Assembly: GCA_019750335.1 (NCBI GenBank)
Contig: JAIEOQ010000008.1
Location: forward strand, 310,001-374,000
Direction: 5' to 3'
Length of the DNA: 64,000 nucleotides
DNA from: Candidatus Obscuribacterales bacterium
GTDB taxonomy: Bacteria; Cyanobacteriota; Vampirovibrionia; Obscuribacterales; Obscuribacteraceae
Positions 34,960 through 43,842 of this stretch are shown here, in pieces. Every line of letters begins with the position of its first letter. The first letter of the stretch is position 1. The notes beneath the pieces were generated by a model. The model did not search any database and had not been told where the DNA came from. It worked only from the letters and a program-made list of their open reading frames with translations. Position numbers and translations under genes: made by a program.

Positions 34960-36105
34960 TTAAACAGCCGGCGCGGCCTGTTCTTTATTAAGTAGAAATT
35001 CTTCACATGCAGCAACTATCCGCTCAGACGCCTTGCCATCCCCGAACGGATTGACCGAACCTGACATCTTCTCGTAAGCACCCTTGTTCGAAAGCAAGGC
35101 CCGCGCAGCTTCGACAATTCCTTCACGCTTGATGCCGACTATCTTTGCTACACCAGCTTCGGCTGCTTCCGGACGCTCCGTATTGGTTCTCATTACAAGC
35201 ACCGGCTTGCCCAAAGTAGGAGCTTCTTCTTGAATGCCTCCCGAATCGGTCAGCACAAAGTGACAACGCTGCATGGCATAAACAAAAGGCACATAGTCGA
35301 GCGGTTCAACCAGCACCAGGCGCGGATGTCCGGCAAAAATCGGCTCAATCGATTCGCGCACAATCGGGTTGCGATGAATCGGATAAAGGATTTGCACATC
35401 CGGGAATTCATCGGCGATTTGCTTCAAGGCATGGGCGATTTCAGTCATCGGCCCGCCCCAATTCTCACGCCGGTGGGCTGTGACAAGTAGAACCTTGTCC
35501 CCCTTGAAATCAATGCCGCCGTACAAACTCTGATCTATAGATGCATCATCCAGACGCGAAACGGTGTCGAGCAAAGCATCGATTACCGTATTGCCAGTCA
35601 GCACCACATTTTTAGTGATCGCCTCGGCTTTTAGATTGTTGACTGCCCGTTCAGTCGGCGCAAAATGCAAGGCCGCCAGCTGCGAAGTCAGCCGCCGCGA
35701 CATCTCTTCCGGGAACGGATTATAGCGATCCTCAGTACGCAAGCCGGCTTCCACATGACCAACCGGCACTTTATGATAATGAGCAGCAAGGGCCGCCGAC
35801 ATCACTGTCACCGTATCGCCTTGCACCAAAAGCATATCCGGCTTTTCGCGCCCAATTATTTCGTCAACGCCGGCAACCACGCGCGCCGTAAGCTCGGATA
35901 AAGACTGCCCATGGCGCATAATATCCATATCAAAATCAGGCTCGATTTGGAACCAACGCAACATTTGATCGAGCATCTCACGATGCTGAGCCGTGAGAAC
36001 GACAATCGGCTCCAAATGCTTTGATTTTTTCAAAGCATGCACTACTGGTGCTAGTTTGACCGCTTCAGGACGCGTCCCGAAGACGCACATAACGCGCTTT
36101 TTCAT
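34960..36105 (-). CDS. wecB: UDP-N-acetylglucosamine 2-epimerase (non-hydrolysing)
   Basis: From ATG 36105 the product has 381 residues, typical of WecB/MnaA. Motifs: FGTRPEAVKLAPV at the N-terminus, VLTAQHREMLDQ, VQGDTVTVMSAALAA, GHVEAGLRTEDRYNPFPEE, VTAHRRENWG, YPIHRNPIVRE and LTDSGGIQEEAPTLGKPV. The enzyme makes UDP-ManNAc for surface polysaccharide or wall teichoic/enterobacterial-type antigens. The longer frame back to 36273 would overlap the upstream transporter and lacks a ribosome-binding site. It follows the EamA gene by 64 bases on the same strand. Confidence 0.95.
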   Translation of the reverse strand: MKKRVMCVFGTRPEAVKLAPVVHALKKSKHLEPIVVLTAQHREMLDQMLRWFQIEPDFDMDIMRHGQSLSELTARVVAGVDEIIGREKPDMLLVQGDTVTVMSAALAAHYHKVPVGHVEAGLRTEDRYNPFPEEMSRRLTSQLAALHFAPTERAVNNLKAEAITKNVVLTGNTVIDALLDTVSRLDDASIDQSLYGGIDFKGDKVLLVTAHRRENWGGPMTEIAHALKQIADEFPDVQILYPIHRNPIVRESIEPIFAGHPRLVLVEPLDYVPFVYAMQRCHFVLTDSGGIQEEAPTLGKPVLVMRTNTERPEAAEAGVAKIVGIKREGIVEAARALLSNKGAYEKMSGSVNPFGDGKASERIVAACEEFLLNKEQAAPAV

Positions 36106-36169
36106 AGATGCTGATTTTATCGCATTTAAGCGATTTGCAAAAGTTCGCGATCTCAAGAGAGTGAATTGA

Positions 36170-37069
36170 TCAGGGTAAAAGAGCCGGCGCTTTGACTTGG
36201 CATTTAGCCTGATAGGCGATCGCCCCAAGCACAGTTGCCGCGCCACAAAAAGCGAGAACAGTCGGCATTTCACCGAGAAAAAGAGCCGGCCAAACCGCCG
36301 TTAAAACCGGATCAGCCAAGCCTAAAATCAAAGCCCGAAAAAGAGGCACATGCTTAATCGCAACAACATAAAGAATATCGGGTAGCCCCCAAGGCACAAT
36401 CCCTAGAATAAGCAACAGCAAGCAAGATGTCGGATCCGGCATAGACAATGGCACAAACAAAGCGTAGACACAGGCAGCAAGCACCATAATCAGATTGCCC
36501 AAGATCAGAGTTTCAAGCGCTTCAGTGCCGGTTTTTTGCTTTACCGAACGTAGACCGAGACAGACTTGAGCCCCCGCCAAAGTGATACCGCAACTGATAC
36601 CAAGCATCACACCAACCGGATTATGAGCTTGCAAGCCGTCAAAGGCCAGCATGCCAATTCCGATGAGCGCAATGAGGACAGCCAGCCAATCGCGAGAGCT
36701 CAAACGCTGCCCAAGAACCGGCCAACTGACCAAAGCGACCAAGACCAAACCGCTGTAATGCAGAAAAACCGCATCAGCGGCGCTAGTCAACTGAAAAGCC
36801 CAGACCAGAGCGCTCATATTCAAAACAAAAAACAAGGCCCCGAGCCAGTGCGATCCCTCGAAAGAGAACACTCGCGAAATCGTAGTCGCGCTGATTTTAC
36901 TCTGTCGCCTGCTATAAAAAAGTAGAAAACCAAATTGCAATAAGCCGCCAATTAAGCTTCTAACGCCAGCAATTCCGATAGCGTTCCAATGAATCTCTTT
37001 GATCAGAATCCCGCTAAAACTCCAAAGGACTCCAGCGATAAGCACAAGTAGGGTCGGCACTTTAGACAT
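36170..37069 (-). CDS. EamA/DMT-family transporter
   Basis: From ATG 37069 the product has 299 residues with ten membrane segments in two EamA-type halves. The first half includes LVLIAGVLWSFSGILIKEI and SADAVFLHYSGLVLVAL, the second GVMLGISCGITLAGAQVCLG and RALILGLADPVLTAVWPALFLGE. These are typical of drug/metabolite transporters that export amino acids or other metabolites. A TTG at 37126 would add 19 residues; neither start has a good ribosome-binding site. Substrate unknown. Confidence 0.9.
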   Translation of the reverse strand: MSKVPTLLVLIAGVLWSFSGILIKEIHWNAIGIAGVRSLIGGLLQFGFLLFYSRRQSKISATTISRVFSFEGSHWLGALFFVLNMSALVWAFQLTSAADAVFLHYSGLVLVALVSWPVLGQRLSSRDWLAVLIALIGIGMLAFDGLQAHNPVGVMLGISCGITLAGAQVCLGLRSVKQKTGTEALETLILGNLIMVLAACVYALFVPLSMPDPTSCLLLLILGIVPWGLPDILYVVAIKHVPLFRALILGLADPVLTAVWPALFLGEMPTVLAFCGAATVLGAIAYQAKCQVKAPALLP

Positions 37070-37404
37070 AACGGCAATAAACCCAATTGCCGCATTTTTA
37101 ACGCAGCCAGACTTATCAGACACCAAATACCACTAGATACAGTGTCACGACCGTTCAATTTTTAGATTTAAGCAAACAACAAAAAGTGCATCAATACTCG
37201 ATCTTCACTTAGACAAAGAGATGACAAGCGAAAAATTCTATTTGCCACAAGACACCACAGGTAGTATGTTGGATTTCAGCAAAATTCAGTTCGCAAACCG
37301 GCAAATTTAACAGACAAGAACCGCTCTTGTCTTAGAAAGGGCCGCCCGCAATCACACAACTTCTAGATGCCGGCATGGATCTAGACTAGAATTAGGATAT
37401 CCCT

Positions 37405-40400
37405 ATGTTTACATTAAGGCAGTCAATGCAAGCTTCCGAACAAGCTAAGCAAGCAAACAGTCCGCATCCCAGCTGGGGTGATTTTTCGCATTTATATTGG
37501 CAGTCTACCCAAGAAACACTGATCGGACTGTACGCTAAAAGAGACCCGAAAAGCGGACAGCCGCTGGAAGACATTAACGCAATCATCCATCGTATTGCTT
37601 ATGCCAACGCTTTAGCTGAATTGAAATATCAGCTTAGCCCGCAAGAACTTTGCGATCTCAGCCTGGACCAAGCAATAAATCATCCTTCCGTAAGAGATTG
37701 GGCGAAAACTTTTGTCGAGAATATAGGCAATCAGCGCTTCTGGGCCAACAGTCCGGGCAACATCAATGCCGATCCGGAAATTTCGTTAAAAGTGCTTCAA
37801 TACTGGGCTTACGGTAAACTTGCCGGACTGAAAGAAGATCAGATTTGGTTGCGCTCCGAGGAGCTGAAAACAAGCTATCTCCATAATGAGAATCAAGACA
37901 AACACTTGAACGCTATGGGTCGATTAGCTAGTGAATTGCAAGGCAAAGGTTGCCTGGCGGCCTGCGGCGTCACCTATGTCGAAGACAATTTGGTCAGCAT
38001 TCAAGAAGCAGCAAAAACAGAAGCTCTGGCCGCCAAAGCAGCCATGGGCATGGGCTTGAACACCTCCAGCTTGCGCCCCTGGTCCAGCATTATCAGCAAC
38101 GGCGCTGCTGCTTCCGGACCGGATCGATTTTATGAAAAAACCATAGCCAAAGCCGTAGAAGCTGTCGCTCAAGGCGGCCGGCGCGGCGGCGCTCTGATTG
38201 AGCTGCGCAATTCGGATCATCCGGACATGCTCTTTTTCATCGAGAAGAAGCGTTTGAGCGAAAGACCGAGCTTAGCCAAGATCTTCAAAGAGCTGCGCTC
38301 CAGCCACAAGCAAGTATCAGGCGAAGATTTACTGGGCTACAAAAAGCGCCTGCTTGCCGCAGCCGAAGAACGCTTCGGCCAGCTTTATGCCCAGTTCATC
38401 GAGAAACAGAATTATTTGAAGAACACCAATATTACTGTTTTAGCCATGCCCGGCTTTATGGACGCCGTCAAAGAAGGACGCTTTTATCCGGCTTCTTTTG
38501 CCGGCAAAACCTGGAGCGGGCCAATTTTCGATCCAAGACGGCCCGTTAAAGACGAAAAAACCGGTCTTCCGAAAATAAACAAGCTGACCAAAGAGCTGGT
38601 TTATGAAGAGTATGCCGTCGATCTTACTCTTTATCCGCAAGCACAAGAAGCAGCACGCAAACTGCCTAACGCTCTGGTTCAATTAGCCGAATCACGCCTG
38701 AGCGTGCAAGGACATTTTTATGCTCCGGAAGTTTTTCAACGCCTGATCGAAGGCATGAGAACAAGCGGCGAACCGGGAATCGCCTTTTATGATCGCGTGA
38801 ATGCCGCCAACGCCAACAATCACGTTTACGACCTGAACACCTGCAATCCTTGCGGTGAGCAGTTCTTGCCAGCTGGGCCCGGCAAAGACGGACGCATCTA
38901 TATGGGCACCTGCAACCTATCCTCGATGCATGCCGCGCATCGCGATTTCTGGGATGAGCATGGCGCTTATCGAGTCGAGGCGATGAAAGAAGTCGCCCGA
39001 ATCATGCAACGCTTCATGGATAACGTTTCCGATGTTAGTTGGTATCCGCTGCCGGCGCAAAACATGACCACCCGCATGGAACGCCGGAACGGAGGCGGAT
39101 TTGCCGGCGTTGCCGAATATCTTTCGCGCCTCGGTTTTGCTTTTGCCAGCGACGAGGCCAATGCAGCCGTAAAACAACTTTATGCCGAATTCACCAAAGC
39201 CTCGGTTGAAGCATCCAGCAAATTAGCCAAAGAACGCGGTGTTTATCCGCTTTGGGAGGGCAGCCGCTTCGCCGCAAAAAAATTGCACGTGCGCAACTCG
39301 TGCATGACCAACAACGCTCCAACCGGGACCCTAGCCCAAGCGATGCAAACGAGCTGGGGCGTCGACCCGCACAACGGCATTGTTTTCTCACGCAAAGTCC
39401 GTTCGCGCTACGTCAACTTCGTTGCTCCCGGCTTCCGCGAAGCGATGGACAAACATAAAGTCTGGCCGGAAAAGGAAGAAGAACAAAACGCTTTGATGCA
39501 AAAAATCCGCGAGAACAATAAATCTTGCCGCGGACTGACAATAGTTCCGGAAGCCGTTCAGACCGCCTTTCCAATCCGCATCGAAGTGGAGCCGGAAGCT
39601 TATATCAGGCATTTAGCGGCAGTTCACGAGGGCGCTCATGAGTATCCCGAGGCTTTCAACTCCGTCTCCAACACATGTTCAATCCCTTTGAACATGGACG
39701 ATCAAGAGATCGGCGAAGCGATTCTGCTTGCTTATGATCTGGGCGTCAAAGACATCACTTTCTACCCCGACGGCAGCCGTTTAAGCCAGCCGGTGGAACA
39801 GATAGCCGAGAAACTACTCGAGCCGGAAGCCGATCTGCTTTTCGAGCTGGGACACCAGGAACAGCGTCAAATAAAGATCGAAGAGACTGCCGGCATCACT
39901 TACAAAGTGCGGGTCGGCTCACCAGGCGGTGGCTCGACTTTGCATGTCAGCCTCAACCACGAACTCGAGCATGCCGGTGAACTGGTGGAAATATATGCGC
40001 GCATGGGCAAACCGGGAGCAATCGAAGCCGGTTTATTTGAAGCGGTCGGGCGACTGGCTTCGGCTTTTCTGCAATACGCCGCCCAATTCGGTGAAGCGGA
40101 ACGAGCCCAAGCCGAATCAACGATCGTACAACAGCTGATCAATATCCAGTCCGGCTATCCTGCTTTTTTCAAATTCGCCGATGCGGAAAAGCCAGCTGTA
40201 ATCCAGTCTCCCTGCGACGGATTGGCCAAAGCGATTCTCGAATACCGCAAGAACTTCAGCAAAATAGAACGTTCCATCAGTGCCAAAAGCTCAGTTTCCA
40301 GCACTAATGAAACAGTTGTCGACGAAGCGGTGCTGCGAGCCGGCTCATGCTCTCATTGCAGTAGTGAAGATTGGCTTAAGGTTGATGGCTGCTGGATCTG

Positions 40401-40431
40401 TCAATCTTGTGGTTATTCCAAATGCGGATAA
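37405..40431 (+). CDS. nrdJ: Adenosylcobalamin-dependent (class II) ribonucleotide reductase
   Basis: The 1008-residue enzyme reduces ribonucleotides to deoxyribonucleotides with a B12-derived radical. Key sites: Cys183 or Cys187 in GCLAACG (redox Cys), the glycyl-side NTCNPCGEQFLP with the NxCxE catalytic set near residue 490, MGTCNLSSMHAAH, and SCMTNNAPTGTLAQ (dNTP/phosphate loop). The C-terminal part contains a TSCPD-type domain (GITYKVRVGSPGGGSTLHV) and a closing Cys-rich zinc ribbon (CSHCSSEDW and CWICQSCGYSKCG), which commonly carries the shuttle cysteines in long NrdJ proteins. ATG 37405 has AGGATAT upstream. A J-like gene follows, starting seven bases after the stop. Confidence 0.96.
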   Translation: MFTLRQSMQASEQAKQANSPHPSWGDFSHLYWQSTQETLIGLYAKRDPKSGQPLEDINAIIHRIAYANALAELKYQLSPQELCDLSLDQAINHPSVRDWAKTFVENIGNQRFWANSPGNINADPEISLKVLQYWAYGKLAGLKEDQIWLRSEELKTSYLHNENQDKHLNAMGRLASELQGKGCLAACGVTYVEDNLVSIQEAAKTEALAAKAAMGMGLNTSSLRPWSSIISNGAAASGPDRFYEKTIAKAVEAVAQGGRRGGALIELRNSDHPDMLFFIEKKRLSERPSLAKIFKELRSSHKQVSGEDLLGYKKRLLAAAEERFGQLYAQFIEKQNYLKNTNITVLAMPGFMDAVKEGRFYPASFAGKTWSGPIFDPRRPVKDEKTGLPKINKLTKELVYEEYAVDLTLYPQAQEAARKLPNALVQLAESRLSVQGHFYAPEVFQRLIEGMRTSGEPGIAFYDRVNAANANNHVYDLNTCNPCGEQFLPAGPGKDGRIYMGTCNLSSMHAAHRDFWDEHGAYRVEAMKEVARIMQRFMDNVSDVSWYPLPAQNMTTRMERRNGGGFAGVAEYLSRLGFAFASDEANAAVKQLYAEFTKASVEASSKLAKERGVYPLWEGSRFAAKKLHVRNSCMTNNAPTGTLAQAMQTSWGVDPHNGIVFSRKVRSRYVNFVAPGFREAMDKHKVWPEKEEEQNALMQKIRENNKSCRGLTIVPEAVQTAFPIRIEVEPEAYIRHLAAVHEGAHEYPEAFNSVSNTCSIPLNMDDQEIGEAILLAYDLGVKDITFYPDGSRLSQPVEQIAEKLLEPEADLLFELGHQEQRQIKIEETAGITYKVRVGSPGGGSTLHVSLNHELEHAGELVEIYARMGKPGAIEAGLFEAVGRLASAFLQYAAQFGEAERAQAESTIVQQLINIQSGYPAFFKFADAEKPAVIQSPCDGLAKAILEYRKNFSKIERSISAKSSVSSTNETVVDEAVLRAGSCSHCSSEDWLKVDGCWICQSCGYSKCG

Positions 40432-40438
40432 GGACTGA

Positions 40439-41398
40439 ATGGATCCCAGACAGAACCTAAAGGACTACTACTACATCCTCGGCGTTTCGCCCGAAGCGAC
40501 TCGAGAGGAGATTGAAGAAGCCTTTCGCCTGCTTTCCGATAAGTTCGGCCCCCATGTCACGCTCCGGAACGAAGATCCGGAAACAATGGAAAAAACTTAT
40601 CGCGAGATTTGTGATGCCTGGGAGGTTTTAAGCGACCCTACCTCTCGCCAGCAATACGACAAAAACAACTTGCCTCTGGTCCAGAAAAGCCAACTGCGAT
40701 CTCTTTGGGGCAAGTTCACAGGCAGCAACGATGAGGATCTTAAAACCAAAGACAGCGTCAGCGACTTGCGAATTCCTTTGGAAATCAGCTTGAAAGAAGC
40801 AATCAAAGGCACAAACAAACAGATAAAGCTCGAAGATACGTTAGCCTGCCAGCAATGCTTCCGCAAAAAACCGGTGGAAAGAGCAAAATGCGGCAGCTGC
40901 TTCGGCAGCGGCATGATCCGCAACGAGCGCACAGAAACAATAGTTTTGCCTCCCGGCTCTTACCCGCAAATGGAGCTGCGCCTGGCAGGCAAAGGCAAGT
41001 TCGACACTCGTGTGCAAAAGCATGGCGATCTGCTGGTTGAGATCCAGATTCAACCCCACCCATTTTTTGCCGTTCTCGGCAGAGACATCACTTGCACTGT
41101 GCCAGTTACGGTCACAGAAGCGGTGCTCGGCGGCGAGATCGACATCCCAACGGCCAGCGGGCGCGTGGTTATGAAAATTCAGCCGCTGACGCAACACGGC
41201 CGGGTCTATCGTCTCAAAGGCTTAGGCATAGCCGGTGCCGACTTGCTCGTCACCGTCGAAGTCAGTTTGCCGCTGCAAATAAGCGGCGATGAATTGACCC
41301 TCTTTCGCAAACTGCACGAAAGTTCGACTCAAGGCAATCCACGTAGCGAAATTTTCGCCAAATTGTCCAGGCTGAATCAGGATAAAACAGAAATCTAA
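40439..41398 (+). CDS. DnaJ-like protein lacking the HPD motif
   Basis: The 319-residue protein has a J-like N-terminus (DYYYILGVSPEATREEIEEA at about 9-28 and YREICDAWEVLSDPTSRQQYD), but the HPD triplet needed to stimulate DnaK ATPase is replaced: DKFGPHVTL has Gly-Pro-His at 37-39. A reduced zinc module follows (CQQC and CGSCFGSG, two of the usual four), then DnaJ-type substrate-binding domains (LPPGSYPQMELRLAGKGKF, GDLLVEIQIQPHPFF, VTVTEAVLGGEIDIPT). The ribosome-binding site AAGGA overlaps the nrdJ stop, so translation is probably coupled. It may hold substrates without recruiting DnaK. Confidence 0.88.
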   Translation: MDPRQNLKDYYYILGVSPEATREEIEEAFRLLSDKFGPHVTLRNEDPETMEKTYREICDAWEVLSDPTSRQQYDKNNLPLVQKSQLRSLWGKFTGSNDEDLKTKDSVSDLRIPLEISLKEAIKGTNKQIKLEDTLACQQCFRKKPVERAKCGSCFGSGMIRNERTETIVLPPGSYPQMELRLAGKGKFDTRVQKHGDLLVEIQIQPHPFFAVLGRDITCTVPVTVTEAVLGGEIDIPTASGRVVMKIQPLTQHGRVYRLKGLGIAGADLLVTVEVSLPLQISGDELTLFRKLHESSTQGNPRSEIFAKLSRLNQDKTEI

Positions 41399-41874
41399 GA
41401 TTCTTCGCTAGCCGCGAGAATATACCGCCGGCACCGAGTTTCTATATCCACCAGCGCAGCTCGCATATATCTTGCCGAAATGGTCTCAAAGCGATGCGTG
41501 AGCTACGCTAATCTGTGGGCAGGACCGAAAACCCGCACCTTAGCACATCCTAATCTGCTCAATTTTGCTTTTGCCTACCCCACAATTCCCGGCATTTAAT
41601 CTTGTACAGCGGCTGGGCAAGGCATTTGTCTGCTAATTTGCACTAAAAATAAACCCCATGAATCAGCAACTACCGAAGCAAACCTCAAAGACTTATAAAT
41701 TGCCCCCTTTTACGCCACTGCCCTAGGGTAAGGGCATATTTCCGTTTTGCTTCTTTCTCTCTAGGTTTTGGTTCTCACAAACAAACTCAAAAGCAAATCA
41801 AAAACCAACCATCAACTGAGCTTGCGGCAGCCAGTTATGCTTGTGCTTTTATTCGATACGTCTGTAGTTGAATA
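41399..41874. other. Long leader/intergenic region upstream of the phosphoesterase block
   Basis: A 550-base gap between the DnaJ-like gene and the ATG at 41949. A 22-codon frame at 41658 lacks a ribosome-binding site. A small hairpin (TGCCCT/AGGGCA) lies near 41720. The last 75 bases fold as described for 41875-41912. No gene is supported. Confidence 0.45.
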
Positions 41875-41912
41875 CGACAGCGCCAGCTGTCGAAGCTAGG
41901 CGCTAATTTTTT
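41875..41912 (+). promoter_or_regulatory. Mutually exclusive terminator and anti-terminator-like hairpins
   Basis: Arms 41875-41881 and 41886-41892 form a perfect 7-bp stem with a 4-base loop. An alternative stem pairs 41879-41884 with 41899-41904 and is followed by AATTTTTT. The two share bases and cannot form together. They lie 37 bases before the ATG of the phosphoesterase gene, ahead of TAAGGAG. Confidence 0.45.
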
Positions 41913-41948
41913 CAAACAAATTCTTCCTTGTTTCCTAAGGAGACAACC

Positions 41949-42899
41949 ATGCGCAGCATTTCTCGCATGACCAGTCGTGATCGGGTCCGACGTGCTTTGG
42001 ACGCCAGTCCTTTGCGGACCTACAACAGCTACCTCACTTTCTCGGGCATTTTGCCGATCGACCTGCCCGACGGCACCACCGGCGTTATCTGTCCGGACTT
42101 GCACGCCCCGGCACACGACCGCGGCTTGTTTGCCAGCTTCCTGCGGTTTCTCGCCGATTTCGGTCCGGACATCTTCGTCAGCATCGGCGACTGGTCGGAC
42201 ATGTTCGCCCTGAGCCGGCATCCGAAAGCATTGCGCTTGCCGACCAACCCGAACTATGAGTTCGTTGAGTCGAAGCGTTGCTGGGATATGGCCATGGAAG
42301 CCAGCCGGGCACTCTGGGGCTATATGACCTTAGGCAATCACGAAGACCGGGCCTACCGCTATTTGACCGATATGGTGCCGTTGCTTGGTCGGGTGCTCAC
42401 CACCAACAACAACGAGCCGCTCAACTTCCACAACCTGATGGGTTTCCGCGAGACCGACAACGCGACGATCATCTACGGTTCGGAAGAACGAGCCGGCTTT
42501 GAAGGCGGCATCACTTTCAACAAAGATTTGCACTTGCATCACGGCTTCCTCGTTCGCCCGCAACCCGGCGACAGCGCCCGTGCCGATATGGACCGCTTCA
42601 CTTGGTCGGTCGGTCACGGTCATACCCACCGAATGGGTATGGCGGCGGTTGGTGACTTGCGCTGCTATGAGTTCGGTCACATGGTCAATCCTGGCCATGC
42701 CTACTTGGCTTATGCCCGCAACATGTTCATCAACTGGGCTCCGGGCTTCGCCACCTTCGTCGTCCACAACGGCAAGGTGCACGTCACTCCGGTGCCGGTG
42801 CGCCCGCTTGTATGTGCCGATGGTGTTTCGCGCCTCAGCTTCTCTTGGCGGTTCCAAGAGACCGGCAAGCTGAAGGTTTACCACGAGCTGGACCGCTAA
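41949..42899 (+). CDS. Calcineurin-like metallophosphoesterase
   Basis: The 316-residue protein has all five motifs of the family in order: PDLHAP (Asp50, His52), GDWSD at 80-84, GNHED at 129-133, HLHHGF near 195-200 and GHGHTHR at 222-228. These form the dinuclear metal site that hydrolyses phosphomono- or diesters. The C-terminal part (YEFGHMVNPGHAYLAY, GFATFVVHNGKVHV) has no known name to me. ATG 41949 is preceded by TAAGGAGAC. The gene at 43843 encodes a homologue that has lost the ligands. Substrate is not predictable. Confidence 0.9.
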   Translation: MRSISRMTSRDRVRRALDASPLRTYNSYLTFSGILPIDLPDGTTGVICPDLHAPAHDRGLFASFLRFLADFGPDIFVSIGDWSDMFALSRHPKALRLPTNPNYEFVESKRCWDMAMEASRALWGYMTLGNHEDRAYRYLTDMVPLLGRVLTTNNNEPLNFHNLMGFRETDNATIIYGSEERAGFEGGITFNKDLHLHHGFLVRPQPGDSARADMDRFTWSVGHGHTHRMGMAAVGDLRCYEFGHMVNPGHAYLAYARNMFINWAPGFATFVVHNGKVHVTPVPVRPLVCADGVSRLSFSWRFQETGKLKVYHELDR

Positions 42900-42906
42900 C
42901 TTACTA

Positions 42907-42935
42907 AGGGAAGATGGAGTTCATCCGTCTTCCCT
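42907..42935 (+). terminator. Hairpin after the phosphoesterase gene
   Basis: Arms 42907-42914 and 42928-42935 form an 8-bp stem, extended by GGA/TCC across a mismatch. The tail is only weakly T-rich, so termination may be partial. Confidence 0.5.
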
Positions 42936-42962
42936 GCTGTTATATCTAAGGAGACCAATCTT

Positions 42963-43754
42963 ATGAAAACCAACGTCTCAGCACGTTTGGCTCGGTCGAT
43001 CAAGAACGTTCCCAACGGCTGGTTGCCGGAGAACGTCTTGGCTCATCGTGAAGAGTTCAGCGCGAAAGTGATTTTTGATCTGCACGGCCCGGTTCTCGAC
43101 TTCATGACGCCTTTCTATGCCCATGCCGGCAAGATGTTCGGCGTCAAGTTCGATATGCGCAAAATCCGTTATTGGTACCCGCAATACGACAAGACGATGC
43201 CGATCACGCCGCAGCAGTATCGCGAAGCCTTCGCCGACTTCGCTCGACGGACGAAAGACGGATTCGGCAGTTTGCCGGCCCGTCCGGGCATCCAACAAGC
43301 GATCAAGCAGATTCGCAACGCCGGCATCGACGTTGAAATCTGGACTTGCGTCCCCGGCGCCCTGGACGTCGATCGCGACACCCAACACAACACCGGTGTC
43401 GGTATCGCTCAAGACGTCACCCGCAAATTGATCGACCGTCTTGGCTTGGTGGACGACGTGATGACCAAGGTACGCTTCTGCGACAGTGCCGACGCCAAGC
43501 TGCCGCTCATGCGTCGCGAGCCGCTTTTGCCACCGCTGATCGTCGAAGATCATCCGAAAACCTGCGTCGACGCCGGCGTGATCCACGGCTTGGCGGCGAT
43601 TATGGTTCCCGAGCCGTACAACCTGAACGTTACGTGCCCTGGCGTCCTTCCGTTGAAGGACCGTGCGGACTTGGCCCCGGCTGTGATTCACTTCTTTACC
43701 GAACTGGAAAAGGCCGGCTGTCTGGTCGGCGGACTGCGTAAGAAGAAGCGCTAA
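42963..43754 (+). CDS. HAD-superfamily protein, nucleotidase-like, with altered DxDG motif
   Basis: The 263-residue protein resembles 5'-deoxyribonucleotidase-like HAD enzymes. Motif I reads FDLHGPVLDF (Asp39 kept, the second Asp replaced by His41), against DxDGxxxDF in the family. Motif II is in VEIWTCVPG, preceded by GSLPARPGIQQAIKQI. Motif III Lys is in DAKLPLM, and motif IV is IVEDHPKTCVDAG. The second Asp is the general acid in HAD phosphatases, so chemistry may be altered or lost. ATG 42963 has AAGGAGACC upstream; the protein ends in a basic tail (LRKKKR). It lies in a block with two phosphoesterase-type genes. Confidence 0.82.
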   Translation: MKTNVSARLARSIKNVPNGWLPENVLAHREEFSAKVIFDLHGPVLDFMTPFYAHAGKMFGVKFDMRKIRYWYPQYDKTMPITPQQYREAFADFARRTKDGFGSLPARPGIQQAIKQIRNAGIDVEIWTCVPGALDVDRDTQHNTGVGIAQDVTRKLIDRLGLVDDVMTKVRFCDSADAKLPLMRREPLLPPLIVEDHPKTCVDAGVIHGLAAIMVPEPYNLNVTCPGVLPLKDRADLAPAVIHFFTELEKAGCLVGGLRKKKR

Positions 43755-43769
43755 GCTCTTTCTGCCAGC

Positions 43770-43813
43770 CAGTTCCGGTTGTTTGTTTTATACCAAACGC
43801 TCAGCCGGAACTG
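43770..43813 (+). promoter_or_regulatory. Nested hairpin between the HAD and pseudo-phosphoesterase genes
   Basis: An outer 9-bp stem (43770-43778 with 43805-43813) encloses an inner 5-bp stem (43781-43785 with 43794-43798). No T-run follows. It sits 29 bases before the ATG at 43843, ahead of the AGGAGAA ribosome-binding site. Confidence 0.45.
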
Positions 43814-43842
43814 AGCACAACCTCTAACAGGAGAACCCAACC

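Noticed and set aside
41658..41726. A 22-codon frame in the long leader
   Set aside because: It has no ribosome-binding site and no composition that suggests a leader peptide.
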